Shown one piece after another: positions 38,501 to 45,127 of a stretch of DNA of 64,000 bases (its first letter is position 1; every line of letters starts with the position of its first letter). A program made the position numbers and the translations under genes. Under the pieces are notes generated by a model, which ran no database searches, was not told where the DNA came from, and saw only the letters and a program-made list of their open reading frames with translations. The stretch is from Owenia fusiformis (Eukaryota > Annelida > Polychaeta > Sabellida > Oweniidae), in the NCBI GenBank assembly GCA_903813345.2, contig CAIIXF020000006.1, forward strand, positions 37,973,348 to 38,037,347, given 5' to 3'.

Positions 38501-39078
38501 TTTGTCAGAGTGATATCATATTTGAAATCTAAAAAAGTCGTACTAAATTGCATATAAAAATGTGGTTTTAAAGTTTTTTAGTTTTGAAACTTCAATTTTC
38601 TTGGAAAACATATTAAGTCACATAGATCCTCACAGAGCCACCTAGTGGTTACACTGTAAATTATGTATGGGCACTTAGGTTATTTTCTATTTTATTCCTT
38701 AACTTGCATAAAAGTCTAGAAGTAGAATACTAGTGGTGGCTACACAAAAACTTAATGCAAGACAATTCTCATAATTGCACGTACATTTATATATTTCTGA
38801 AAAAAAGATAAACATTTTTACAAACGTGCAATTTGATCAAAACTAAAGTTTTTATCCAATACTAATCCTTGTGGAGTGATAATTTCTAATTTGCTTGCAT
38901 GATTTGACTCAACCTATTTTTGGACTTGACTATTCTAGTTAGAGTATTTTTATGATTATTTTGACTATTCAACTTACTTTGTGAATTTTTTTTACTTCAG
39001 ATGTACCGACTCACCGCAAGATGTAGTAAAGATTCAGTTTCTCAAACTATTTGCGATTTATTAGAAACACAACTCTAA
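11525..39078 (+). CDS. AP2A: AP-2 clathrin adaptor complex subunit alpha
   Basis: This is the large alpha subunit of AP-2, which recruits clathrin and cargo to PIP2-rich plasma membrane in endocytosis. Exons: 11525-11588, 20903-20971, 21711-21853, 22387-22580, 22856-22985, 23419-23520, 24011-24119, 24585-24807, 27877-27973, 28522-28659, 29381-29488, 29732-29864, 30148-30317, 30543-30644, 30897-31064, 31603-31805, 32397-32569, 33594-33717, 35471-35587, 35910-35979, 36575-36709 and 39001-39078 (or 37344-37421). The sum is 2850 nt, 949 residues. The N-terminus [20 protein letters not shown] and the lysine patch [11 protein letters not shown] (residues 53-63, PIP2 contact in the family) match vertebrate AP2A closely. 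The helical trunk spans roughly 1-620, the Ala/Pro-rich hinge with DDLLGL about 640-715, and the appendage about 718-949. All introns are GT-AG except intron 17 (AT-AG). The exon 8 and exon 18 donors sit inside minisatellites. Confidence 0.97.
12107..12722. repeat. 17-bp-type minisatellite CAGCAATATGTGTTATT
   Basis: About 35 short units built on CAGCAATATG are separated by variants such as TGTTATT, TGTCATT and TATGGTATT. Units become more variable towards the right. Three open frames arise from the period and have no coding meaning. Confidence 0.9.
13199..13331. repeat. Short minisatellite, about 28-bp unit
   Basis: Four imperfect copies of a unit containing GGAAGTTCCCATTATGTAT and TTCCATTCTA lie in tandem in AP2A intron 1. 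Confidence 0.7.
14095..15471. mobile_element. TACAGT-ended MITE split by a nested insertion
   Basis: The left end TACAGTGAAATCTGTAAATT and the right end (reverse complement TACAGTAAAACCTGTCTGAT) form Tigger/pogo-like inverted repeats bounded by TA. The flanks share words such as GTGAACAC and TCTGAACAC. A second element occupies about 14200-15370 inside it, so this copy is the older of the two. Confidence 0.6.
14200..15370. mobile_element. Non-coding element with ATCCCATCGAAC ends and internal tandem repeats
   Basis: The ends are ATCCCATCGAACGAAGTTC and its imperfect inverse TTCGATGGGAT. A CCGTCCGTCTG simple repeat follows the left end. The interior has about six diverged tandem units of roughly 130-150 bp, each with a TATAACTCGAAAAGTAGT-type word, a TTTTGTTCATATTTGGTATG word and paired AAAATGGCGGCCATTTT palindromes. 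A second member is at 58907-60320. I see no reading frame that looks like a transposase. Confidence 0.65.
15795..15962. repeat. Minisatellite ATCAAATGGCTTATTTC
   Basis: About eight units of roughly 17 bp, with variants ATCGCTT, ATTGCTT and AAAGCTT, lie in AP2A intron 1. Confidence 0.85.
17370..18162. mobile_element. MITE with CTATCACACCAAACTAG ends
   Basis: The left end CTATCACACCAAACTAGTTC (from 17377) and the right end AACTAGTTTGGTGTGATAG (to 18154) are inverted repeats. A weaker AACCC/GGGTT pairing continues outward. An internal copy of the end (GTTTGGTGTGATAGCC, near 17780) shows that the element consists of two related halves. It has no coding sequence. Confidence 0.75.
18288..19601. 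mobile_element. TTAA-flanked MITE hosting a nested foldback
   Basis: The ends TTAAGGATGCAGTACC and GGTACTGCATCCTTAA are inverted repeats, each including a TTAA. TTAA duplication is typical of piggyBac and Kolobok relatives. A foldback element (18367-19215) has inserted inside it, so this element was there first. Confidence 0.7.
18367..19215. mobile_element. 849-bp foldback element, copy 1
   Basis: This is a near-perfect palindrome beginning CACCCTATGCAGACAGAGCC and ending GGCTCTGTCTGCATAGGGTG. The short unpaired centre lies near 18785-18800, and a GGGTGCGGAGC-type word lies at the ends and the centre. It is flanked by the 5-bp direct repeat CACTA (18362-18366 and 19216-19220). A second copy of exactly the same length, with inverted centre, is at 51553-52401. 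No transposase is encoded. Confidence 0.88.
20199..20816. repeat. Minisatellite GAGTTTTGAGAAGAAGTTT before AP2A exon 2
   Basis: About 20 units of 22-37 bp are built on TTGCTGAGTTTTGAGAAG followed by TTTCATTTAATA. The array ends 86 bp before exon 2 of AP2A and contains no exon sequence. Confidence 0.9.
22030..22105. repeat. Short hairpin in AP2A intron 3
   Basis: TGTAGATTTGAGCAGAAGTA is followed by its inverse and then by a third direct copy (TGTAGATTTGAGCAAAAGTT). The stem would be about 30 bp. Confidence 0.65.
24417..24525. mobile_element. Short palindromic MITE in AP2A intron 7
   Basis: The inverted ends are GAGGAGAACATATCCCAG and GAATTCTGGGGTATTCCC, related to the copies at 10020-10485 and 39484-39612. 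Confidence 0.45.
24739..27501 (+). repeat. Exon-8 donor minisatellite: 33 units each carrying exon end plus 5' splice site
   Basis: Exon 8 ends at 24807 in ATTTAAG, followed by GTAAGTGG. From 24808 to 27501 lie exactly 33 tandem units (2694 bp): 30 of 82 bp and 3 of 78 bp. Each unit is 13 nt of intron start (GTAAGTGGAATTC) followed by a copy of the last 69 nt of exon 8 (24739-24807). There are therefore 34 donors: 33 GTAAGT and a last GTAAAT at 27502. Only the first donor keeps the protein frame, because AG joins G of exon 9 to give Arg. Reading past it gives TAA at once. Units are nearly identical, with a few shared variants (TGCAG/TACAG, loss of GTCA), which shows recent spread in blocks. 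Confidence 0.97.
28013..28101. repeat. Hairpin in AP2A intron 9, first of a pair
   Basis: The arms TGATTTGAAGTGCAATACAG and CTGTATTGCACTTCAAATCA pair over 29 bp around a loop of about 30 bp. It is probably a small foldback MITE. Confidence 0.75.
28133..28225. repeat. Hairpin in AP2A intron 9, second of a pair
   Basis: The arms TCTGTATTGCTACTGAGA and TCTCAGTAGCAATACAGA pair over about 25 bp. The loop contains TGTATTGCGATGGAGAT. It shares the word TGTATTGC with the hairpin just upstream. Confidence 0.7.
28911..29090. mobile_element. MITE with CAGGCCCGTAGCCAGG ends, 5-bp target duplication
   Basis: The left end CAGGCCCGTAGCCAGGATTT and the right end CCTGGCTACGGGCCTG are inverted repeats. The 5-bp direct repeat GGCTT lies at 28906-28910 and 29091-29095. 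Other copies are at 37544-37727 and 61831-62022. Confidence 0.8.
32585..32757. repeat. Short minisatellite GTGCATTTTCAAT inside the U12 intron
   Basis: About ten diverged units of 15-18 bp built on TGTGCATTTTCAATG begin only 15 bp after the AT donor. They do not include exon sequence. Confidence 0.8.
32955..33361 (+). pseudogene. Decayed Tc1/mariner transposon fragment
   Basis: The left end TACAGGGTGGTCAAAAAATA is typical of mariner termini. Further on, about 33218-33361 reads [16 protein letters not shown] and [20 protein letters not shown] before a stop, matching the conserved C-terminus of Tc1/mariner transposases (VYENNPRTIEELK type). Just before it, in another frame, is LW*Y, a remnant of FLWGYLK, so there is a stop codon and a frameshift. 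The catalytic region is missing and no right inverted repeat is clear. The fragment is dead. Confidence 0.7.
33691..34714 (+). repeat. Exon-18 donor minisatellite: 10 units each carrying exon end plus 5' splice site
   Basis: Exon 18 ends at 33717 in GAGTTCAT, followed by GTGAGTAAT. From 33718 to 34714 lie 10 tandem units, nine of 99 bp and one of 106 bp. Each has 72 nt of intron followed by a copy of the last 27 nt of exon 18 (33691-33717). Donors begin at 33718, 33817, 33923, 34022, 34121, 34220, 34319, 34418, 34517, 34616 and 34715. Only the first yields the conserved protein (AT joins A of exon 19). Reading past it gives TGA immediately. Each unit also holds an acceptor-like TTTCAG or TTCAG. 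Confidence 0.96.
34797..34890 (+). repeat. Degenerate eleventh copy of the exon-18 unit
   Basis: After about 80 bp of unrelated sequence, the words CCATGGCACCTAGAC and ACCCAAACTTGATTTCAATT return, followed by a decayed exon end (AACTTAGCATTCTGTTCAG) and GTGAGTG. It is much more diverged than the other units, so the array is older than its homogeneous part suggests. Confidence 0.75.
34925..35066. mobile_element. Palindromic MITE in AP2A intron 18
   Basis: The ends ATGCCTTGGTCACATTTGCT and AGCAAATGTGACCAAGGCAT are perfect inverted repeats. The GC-rich interior (GGCGGGCGGGCGCCGGCC) contrasts strongly with its AT-rich surroundings. Confidence 0.8.
35751..35902 (+). repeat. 52-bp triplication abutting the AP2A exon 20 acceptor
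   Basis: Three units begin at 35751, 35803 and 35855, each with AATATATCATATGAAAGC and GTTAATGAATTGTTGGAT. The last unit runs to within 8 nt of the exon 20 acceptor (TATTTTCAG at 35901-35909). No exon sequence is repeated. Confidence 0.85.
36214..36477. mobile_element. TTAACCTCTTGAATCCCAGG MITE, copy 1
   Basis: The left end is TTAACCTCTTGAATCCCAGG. The right end has decayed to CCTGGGTAGTCGAGAGGTAA. A better-preserved relative lies at 46193-46486 inside the forkhead gene. It is in AP2A intron 20. Confidence 0.65.
37344..37421 (+). CDS. AP2A: AP2A alternative terminal coding exon (22a)
   Basis: This 78-nt exon follows TTTATTAACAG and encodes [20 protein letters not shown] with a LETQL ending before TAA. 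Exon 22b (39001-39078) has the same length and phase and encodes [20 protein letters not shown] with the same LETQL ending. Both match the last 25 residues of vertebrate AP2A (MYRLTLRTSKEAVSQ type). Either can follow exon 21 in phase 0. Candidate poly(A) signals AATAAA at 38330 and 38470 could end the 22a form before 22b. These residues lie in the appendage platform subdomain, which binds accessory proteins in the family, so the forms might differ in partner binding (inference). Confidence 0.88.
   Translation: MLRLTVRTSKDDVSRIMATLLETQL
37544..37727. mobile_element. MITE of the CAGGCCCGTAGCC family, copy 2
   Basis: The ends CAGGCCCATAGCCAGGATTT and CCCGGCCTG are flanked by the 5-bp direct repeat CTTGG (37539-37543 and 37728-37732). 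It contains a homopolymer run of G. It lies between the two alternative terminal exons of AP2A, in the possible 3' untranslated region of the 22a form. Confidence 0.75.
37970..38140. repeat. Short tandem TTTCACATTTATAACATAT repeat
   Basis: About four diverged units of roughly 45 bp carry TTTCACATT, TATAACATATAGTTATTTC and TTTTCACATAACCAT words. They lie between the two terminal exons of AP2A. Confidence 0.65.
38330..38335 (+). terminator. Candidate poly(A) signal for the 22a form of AP2A
   Basis: AATAAA lies 0.9 kb after the exon 22a stop. A second AATAAA is at 38470-38475. Assignment rests on motif and position only. Confidence 0.3.
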
Positions 39079-39483
39079 TAAAACAGACACATACACCAAT
39101 TGAAAGCTGAAATGAGTGAGATACCAATTGAAAGCTGATATAATGAAACCATTGGGAACCGAAATATGTCATCCAGACATTTAACAACATGGACTATGAT
39201 GGAGTAGTGCGTCTAGAGAATTGCAAACAGAAGAATTTGAAAGTACTTCAGGTTCATACCTGAGCCTCACAATGGATTCCAAATAAAAAATGAAGGCAAG
39301 GACTAACTATAGGACAATAAGATTAAAAAGGCTTAAATGCTAGAAAGCTACATGATGATGAATGTGGAAATGGAAACAATTAGAAATGATACAAACACTG
39401 AAAACTTCCATGCAGGGTTCAGTGCTAACATTGAAAACAGTTTGGCCCATATTGCCCATATATAGGCAACCAGTTTTTTCCAA

Positions 39484-39612
39484 ATGGTTGCCTTTGGCAA
39501 AAGAGGAAATGCCCCATAATTCATAGGTGAACCTATCTCTATGTAAAGAATACTAAAGATGAACATGTATGTAAAGAAAACATTTATACATTCTGGGGTA
39601 TCCCCCTCCCTC
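39484..39612. mobile_element. Short palindromic MITE in AP2A 3' region
   Basis: The left GAGGAAATGCCCCATAATTC and right CATTCTGGGGTATCCCCCTC pair as imperfect inverted ends, matching the family at 10020-10485 and 24417-24525. Confidence 0.45.
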
Positions 39613-39665
39613 TTCACTGGCAATGAACTGTTAATTCTGAATCTTATTCTCTGGGTGGTTGTTAC

Positions 39666-40533
39666 TAGAGGTGTAACTCGCCAGAAAAATCCAACTCGAG
39701 TTCAACTTGCCAAATATTTCCAAAACTCGAGTAAAACTCGAGTTCATTCATTTCGTCCAGTACATATTGTAAACCCGGGTATAAAAATTACTGTAACTTC
39801 AAGCGGCAAGTTTATCTGGTTTAATCTCATCTAAAAGGTGTTTAACACGTTGAGGCCATAAGAAAGTGTGGTATTCATTGCAGTTATCTCATATTTCAAT
39901 CAAAAACGATCTGGTATAGACGTCACCACATACGGTAAGGACGAGAGATCGCTAGAATCTAACCAAACAATATTTTAGAAAACCCAGAAGGGCCCCTCAA
40001 ATTAATGAATGGTTTTCCCGGATTATCTTCATTATTTATACTAAAGACTGCTGGTTATCGATCTAAAGTTAAGACTTATGATCTTAATTTAATGATAGAT
40101 CATCTTTTTTATGTAAAAGTCGTGTAAACGACGTGAGAATAAGGGGGCCATTTTTATTCAATTTTAGTGACTACTCTATTATCGCCCGTTGAGTTCCTTC
40201 GATAGTCGATCTTTTTCTGATTTTTTGGTGTAACTCTTCATTCCACGATATTTGTTGAACTTTGTGAAGCTTTGAGAGTGTTTTTAGGTGACGGGCGCTA
40301 AATATGGCGATCATTGGTATATTTGTTCCACTAATGAAGTAATGTTGCACGATCTCTGGGACCCGAATTCATTTTACATGCTTGCAAGATAGGCAAAACT
40401 CGCGAGTTGACTCGAGTTATAGCTAGCTCGCGAGTTGAAATAGATTGCGAGTTTCTAGAGGACAACTCGAGCCAATGTATAGGCAGCTCTGACGAGCTGT
40501 ACTCGAGTTACTGACTCGGGAGTTACACCTCTA
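39666..40533. mobile_element. Non-autonomous hAT element, 868 bp
   Basis: It begins TAGAGGTGTAACTCG and ends GAGTTACACCTCTA. It is flanked by a perfect 8-bp direct repeat GTTGTTAC (39658-39665 and 40534-40541). An 8-bp duplication together with these ends is diagnostic of the hAT superfamily. Many CTCGAGTT words, probably subterminal binding sites, lie near both ends. No transposase frame is present. It sits in the AP2A downstream or 3' untranslated region. Confidence 0.88.
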
Positions 40534-40966
40534 GTTGTTACACTGAGTGAGCCATTTGAAAACCAATTACTTGCTTCCATGTGGACCTGTTCTATCACTG
40601 GTCTACATCATTATGCAAGTATTTATTCCGAGGGGTCGTTATATGGGTGATTCCAGTGATATTTTGTTAAGTTTGGAGACATTTGAGGGGAGTATTTGTA
40701 GCACCAGAATTCTGAGTGTTTAGTCATTTTTGGCTCAGATGATGAGCTTATTATTGAATCGTTGTATCCTATAAAATTTGAGCTGTAATAAACTGTACAC
40801 ATTATGTCAGTCTACCTTTTTGGGGACCCTTGTACCTCATAATGGTAGACCCCTTCCTGCCATTTAAAGAAGGGATGGGGGGAAACTAGTGTATTGCCCA
40901 TTGTTCCTAGTTAGGCATAGTGCAGCCCTTAGGTTTATTGTACATTGTGCAGTGATTTACTTTTCA

Positions 40967-41080
40967 TCATGGCTGTCTTAATGATGATCATGGCTGTCTT
41001 AATGATGATCATGGCTGTCTTAATTATGATCATTGCTGTCTTAATGATCATGACTGTCTTAGTGATGATCATGGCTGTCA
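40967..41080. repeat. Tandem GATGATCATGGCTGTCTTAA
   Basis: Five units of about 21-24 bp with small indels. Confidence 0.8.
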
Positions 41081-41213
41081 CATTTAATGAACTGTTGGTT
41101 TTCTATTATTAGGCTATAGTGAATTGTATGTTTACATCACGTTTTTTTGTTTGTTTTTATTTTCAAGTGAAATTCTTCAAAGAGTGTAGTCACTTAACGC
41201 TCATTGTTGTATG

Positions 41214-41276
41214 TAAAGGGTGTCCAAAAAGTTCTAGGATTGATCAGATTTTCTAGTATTTTTTGAACACCCTGTA
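41214..41276. mobile_element. 63-bp mariner-type micro-MITE
   Basis: The left TAAAGGGTGTCCAAAAAGTT and right (reverse complement) TACAGGGTGTTCAAAAAATA are mariner-like ends bounded by TA, with almost no interior. A lone end of the same type (AGGGTGTTTCAAAAGTACTG) lies at about 53263. Confidence 0.65.
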
Positions 41277-43604
41277 GGGCCTAGGTCTAAACCATATTTG
41301 TATATGTTATTCCATGAAAGGGTGTACAGTCCATACTTTTTCAACTTTTGTATATTCCTATATTCCATTGTTATTCACTTTTTAATTTCAGTTCATAGCA
41401 TGAGATAAAAATAAATATGCATCTTGTATCAATATTATGTAGAATATTACCCAAATTTATGTAATTATTCGTCGTTGTGAAAAATATTATCTGAAAATAC
41501 AATGATACATTTTTGACCACCAAGTGAAGAATTCATCATGGGGATTCTGGGAATGAATTTTCTAGTAACCCTGCACGTGTGGTGGATATATATGAACCTG
41601 ATTATACTCCATGTAACCGGTGGCTATTTTAGGGAAATGGCAAAATTCAGATACTCTGGGATCAAATTTCTTGAAGATTATACATTTATCCCCATCAAAA
41701 GAAATGCTTTTTATCAAACAAAAAGACATAAAGATAACAAAAGTAAAATCACTTTGCTTTCTTTTTTCACTCGCAAAAGTTGAAAATTAACAAAACATTC
41801 CATGCTGACGATCAATGTTGTAAAATAAAGTCAGTTTTGTGAAAAACTATCCTCCAAGCTGTTTAATGTTTAATTCTTTGGATATCTTTAACCCTCATCC
41901 AACTGTATGTGGCTATAGTCATGCATGGTGTGAATTTATAACATGCTTAAATATTTTTAAACACTCATACAAACTTGCATTTTGATGAAGTCTTAGATAT
42001 GGACTGTTTTTCATTAATCGTTGAAGCATAAAATTTGAGAGAAAATTAAATTTTATTTTTGTTTTTGGGCTTATCTTTGAGTTTGATGAGGGTTAAGACC
42101 AGTCTTACACTGATTCAAACATTGAATTTTTTCAACATGTAACATATTTGCCAAATGAAAGTTGTTTTCAATGTACATACGACTTAACAGTGTTATCTAC
42201 ATCCTAAATACATGGGTATTAAACAATATCTTTTGGTACCATGAGCTTTATCAGTGGCTGCCAAAGACACGGGGCTAGCAAGCTCAGCGTCCTAAATACA
42301 AAGTTATGAACAATATCTTATGATAGCATGAGCTTGTTTGCCACGATCCTGTAACCATAGCTAATGTGACCGTAGGGGTTCACATTGAGCTTCTGAGTGA
42401 GTAATTTGTATGCATCCTTGGGAAGGTATCTATCAGTCTATATTTCCTTCAGAATATACCCCATATCTAAAACATCCCATAACCTAACCCTCATATATTT
42501 ATCACATATTAAGCATGGTTACAGTATCTGAGTTTCGATGAATGTAACAGTATGTTACATGTATGAAACAATTATTGTTAACTGCAATAAAGGGTCCTTT
42601 GGGTTGAAGATATCCATTCAAATAAGATAATTAAAAAACTTAAATTTATATCTACTCGTCAGATAATACTATAGCAACCGACTTTGATGTGTTTACTATT
42701 TACAAAACACAGTTTATTAAATGTACCAGAAATTTGAGAAATGTATGTCTCATTTGATGTATAAATAACATGTAGCTGTAATATTTAAAGGACCTATGAA
42801 TTTATAGGTGAGAATAATGAATAGTTGGTTTAGGATTTTTCACAAGATATTGTAAGCTATACAAATCATGTAAATCTGGTTGGATAAAGCAAGTCAGCTG
42901 TAGCCCAATCTTCCATTTTGAGCATGTTTTCGTCTGAGTATGTTATATTTCGTTCATCATAACATGTGTTGTGAATTCTGAATTGAGCATGACTTTTTTG
43001 CATATTTTTTCAAGAATGACTTTATTTCACATTTGTAAATAAATTGAGGTTTATCATCACCCAAAAGTGTGATTAAGTAAAATGTATGTCATACTCTGAT
43101 ATTCAGCTCAATATTTGAATCGGAAACTCAAGCTCGCGATTCGAAGTCCACAAGTTCTGTTTGAAAGATATTAAATGGAGGAAATAACTCATTGGTTATT
43201 ATGGTTACATTTGATAGGTTAGTTATACGCTATGTTTGATTGGCTAATGAAACATTCTGTTTATTGATATGGTTCATTTCATTGGCTAATGATATGATAC
43301 ATTTGATTTGCTATTGTTACAGTTCATTTCATTTGCTAATGATACGGTTTATTTGATTGGTTAATGAAACCGTATGTTCGATTGGCTACAGCTGAGTGCT
43401 CATAGGGTGTATAGATGTAAATAGAGGCGCACACTAAATGTATAAACATATAAATAGATGTGCCATAGAGTAATATAAAGCGACAATTTGTATTGTAATA
43501 TTGTGGTACATGTATATCTCTATGAATGTAAATGAATTGTATATGTACAGTGTGTATTCAATGTACCAAAATGGACATATAGACCATAGAAAATTCAATG
43601 ACAC

Positions 43605-43610
43605 AATAAA
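43605..43610 (+). terminator. Candidate distal poly(A) signal of AP2A
   Basis: An AATAAA followed by GTGTTAC is the last strong signal before the convergent gene. Assignment to AP2A is inference. Confidence 0.35.
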
Positions 43611-43647
43611 GTGTTACTAAATCTGAAAATAATTTATGTATTTCTGT

Positions 43648-43653
43648 TTTATT
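43648..43653 (-). terminator. Candidate poly(A) signal of the forkhead gene
   Basis: TTTATT on the + strand is AATAAA on the - strand. It lies about 1.5 kb past the forkhead stop codon and about 38 bp from the opposing AP2A signal. Confidence 0.3.
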
Positions 43654-43765
43654 ACAAAGTCAACTTGTAACAACAAACTAAGAAAAAATCAAAAAAGAAG
43701 AAATAATCTGTGAAGGTTTCCTGTATTTCCTTCCAATGTTATAATAAACTTAAAGATTTGACTTT

Positions 43766-44690
43766 TGTGCATTTTATAATGCAGTATAAGATTTAGCAGT
43801 GTTCACATTATAATGCACTTCAAGATTAGGCACAATGTTCACATTATAATGCACTTCAAGATTTATCACAATGTTCACATTATAATGCACTTCAAGATTT
43901 ATCACAATGTTCACATTATAATGCACTTCAAGATTTGGCACAATGTTCACATTATAATGCACTTCAAGATTTATCACAATGTTCACATTATAATGCACTT
44001 CAAGATTTGGCACAATGTTCACATTATAATGCACTTCAAGATTTATCACAATGTTCACATTATAATGCACTTCAAGATTAGGCACAATGTTCACATTATA
44101 ATGCACTTAAAGATTTATCACAATGTTCACATTATAATGCACTTCAAGATTTGGCACAATGTTCACATTATAATGCACTTCAAGATTTGGCACAATGTTC
44201 ACATTATAATGCACTTCAAGATTAGGCACACTGTTCACATTATAATGCACTTCTAGATTTGGCACAATGTTCACATTATAATGCACTTCAAGATTAGGCA
44301 CACTGTTCACATTATAATGCACTTCAAGATTTGGCACAATGTTCACATTATAATGCACTTCTAGATTTGGCACAATGTTCACATTATAATGCACTTCAAG
44401 ATTAGGCACACTGTTCACATTATAATGCACTTCAAGATTTGGCACAATGTTCACATTATAATGCACTTCAAGATTAGGCACAATGTTCACATTATAATGC
44501 TCTTCAAGATTAGGCACAATGTTCACATTATAATGCACTTCAAGATTTATCACAATGTTCACATTATAATGCACTTCAAGATTAGGCACAATGTTCACAT
44601 TATAATGCACTTCAAGATTTGGCACAATGTTCACATTATGATGCACTTGGCACAATGTGCATTTTATAATGCCTTTCAACATTTGGCACA
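43766..44690. repeat. 36-bp minisatellite GCACTTCAAGATTTGGCACAATGTTC
   Basis: About 24 units of 36 bp contain ACTTCAAGATT(T/A), then (GGC/ATC)ACAATGTTC, then ACATTATAATGC. Three interior variants (TTTGGC, TTTATC and TTAGGC) are interspersed. The multiple-of-three period leaves long open frames on both strands (MHFKIYHNVHII-type and the reverse). I regard them as non-coding. The array probably lies in the forkhead gene's 3' untranslated region. Confidence 0.93.
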
Positions 44691-45127
44691 AAGTTCATAT
44701 TTAAATGGAATGTTTTTGGCAAACTATCCAGCAATGTTTCACTTTGGCTTGAGCAACTGGCAAATATTGTGTTGAGGGGTTTCAGTGAAACCTTGACCAG
44801 TATCACAAAATGTTGCATGTCATAGTTCAGCACACGATAATAATATCGTCAGTTTGTGATGTGTAAGTTGTATATATTTTCAGCTACCAGTGCCTGAAAT
44901 TACAAACCATTAACAACTATGTCAATGAAATCAGATTGTGCTTAATGGATGGAATTAACATGCTCAAAATGACCAATGAGGTCATGAAAAATAAAAATTT
45001 GGAAAGCCGGGCTGGTACTTAATGGTGTTCATTAACTAGATGCCCTAATGATTCAAATGAAGGTAAACCATAATTTCTTGTTTTTTCCCTTGTAGTAAAC
45101 ACCCTGGACATTATTTTGAAGGTATTT

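Larger units (their letters stand above)
40542..43604. other. AP2A 3' flank or long 3' untranslated region
   Basis: No coding exon is visible. A small tandem GATCATGGCTGTCTTAAT array lies at about 40967-41080, and a tiny MITE lies at 41214-41276. Otherwise the sequence is unique-looking and AT-rich, in keeping with a long 3' untranslated region ending at the AATAAA at 43605. An earlier AATAAA lies at 39282. Confidence 0.4.

Noticed and set aside
39348-39834. Frames on both strands near 39.5 kb
   Set aside because: They arise from the short palindromic MITE and the start of the hAT element.
43774-44775. Open frames of 110-194 codons on both strands over the 36-bp repeat
   Set aside because: Same cause; frames exist in both directions and follow the repeat edges exactly.
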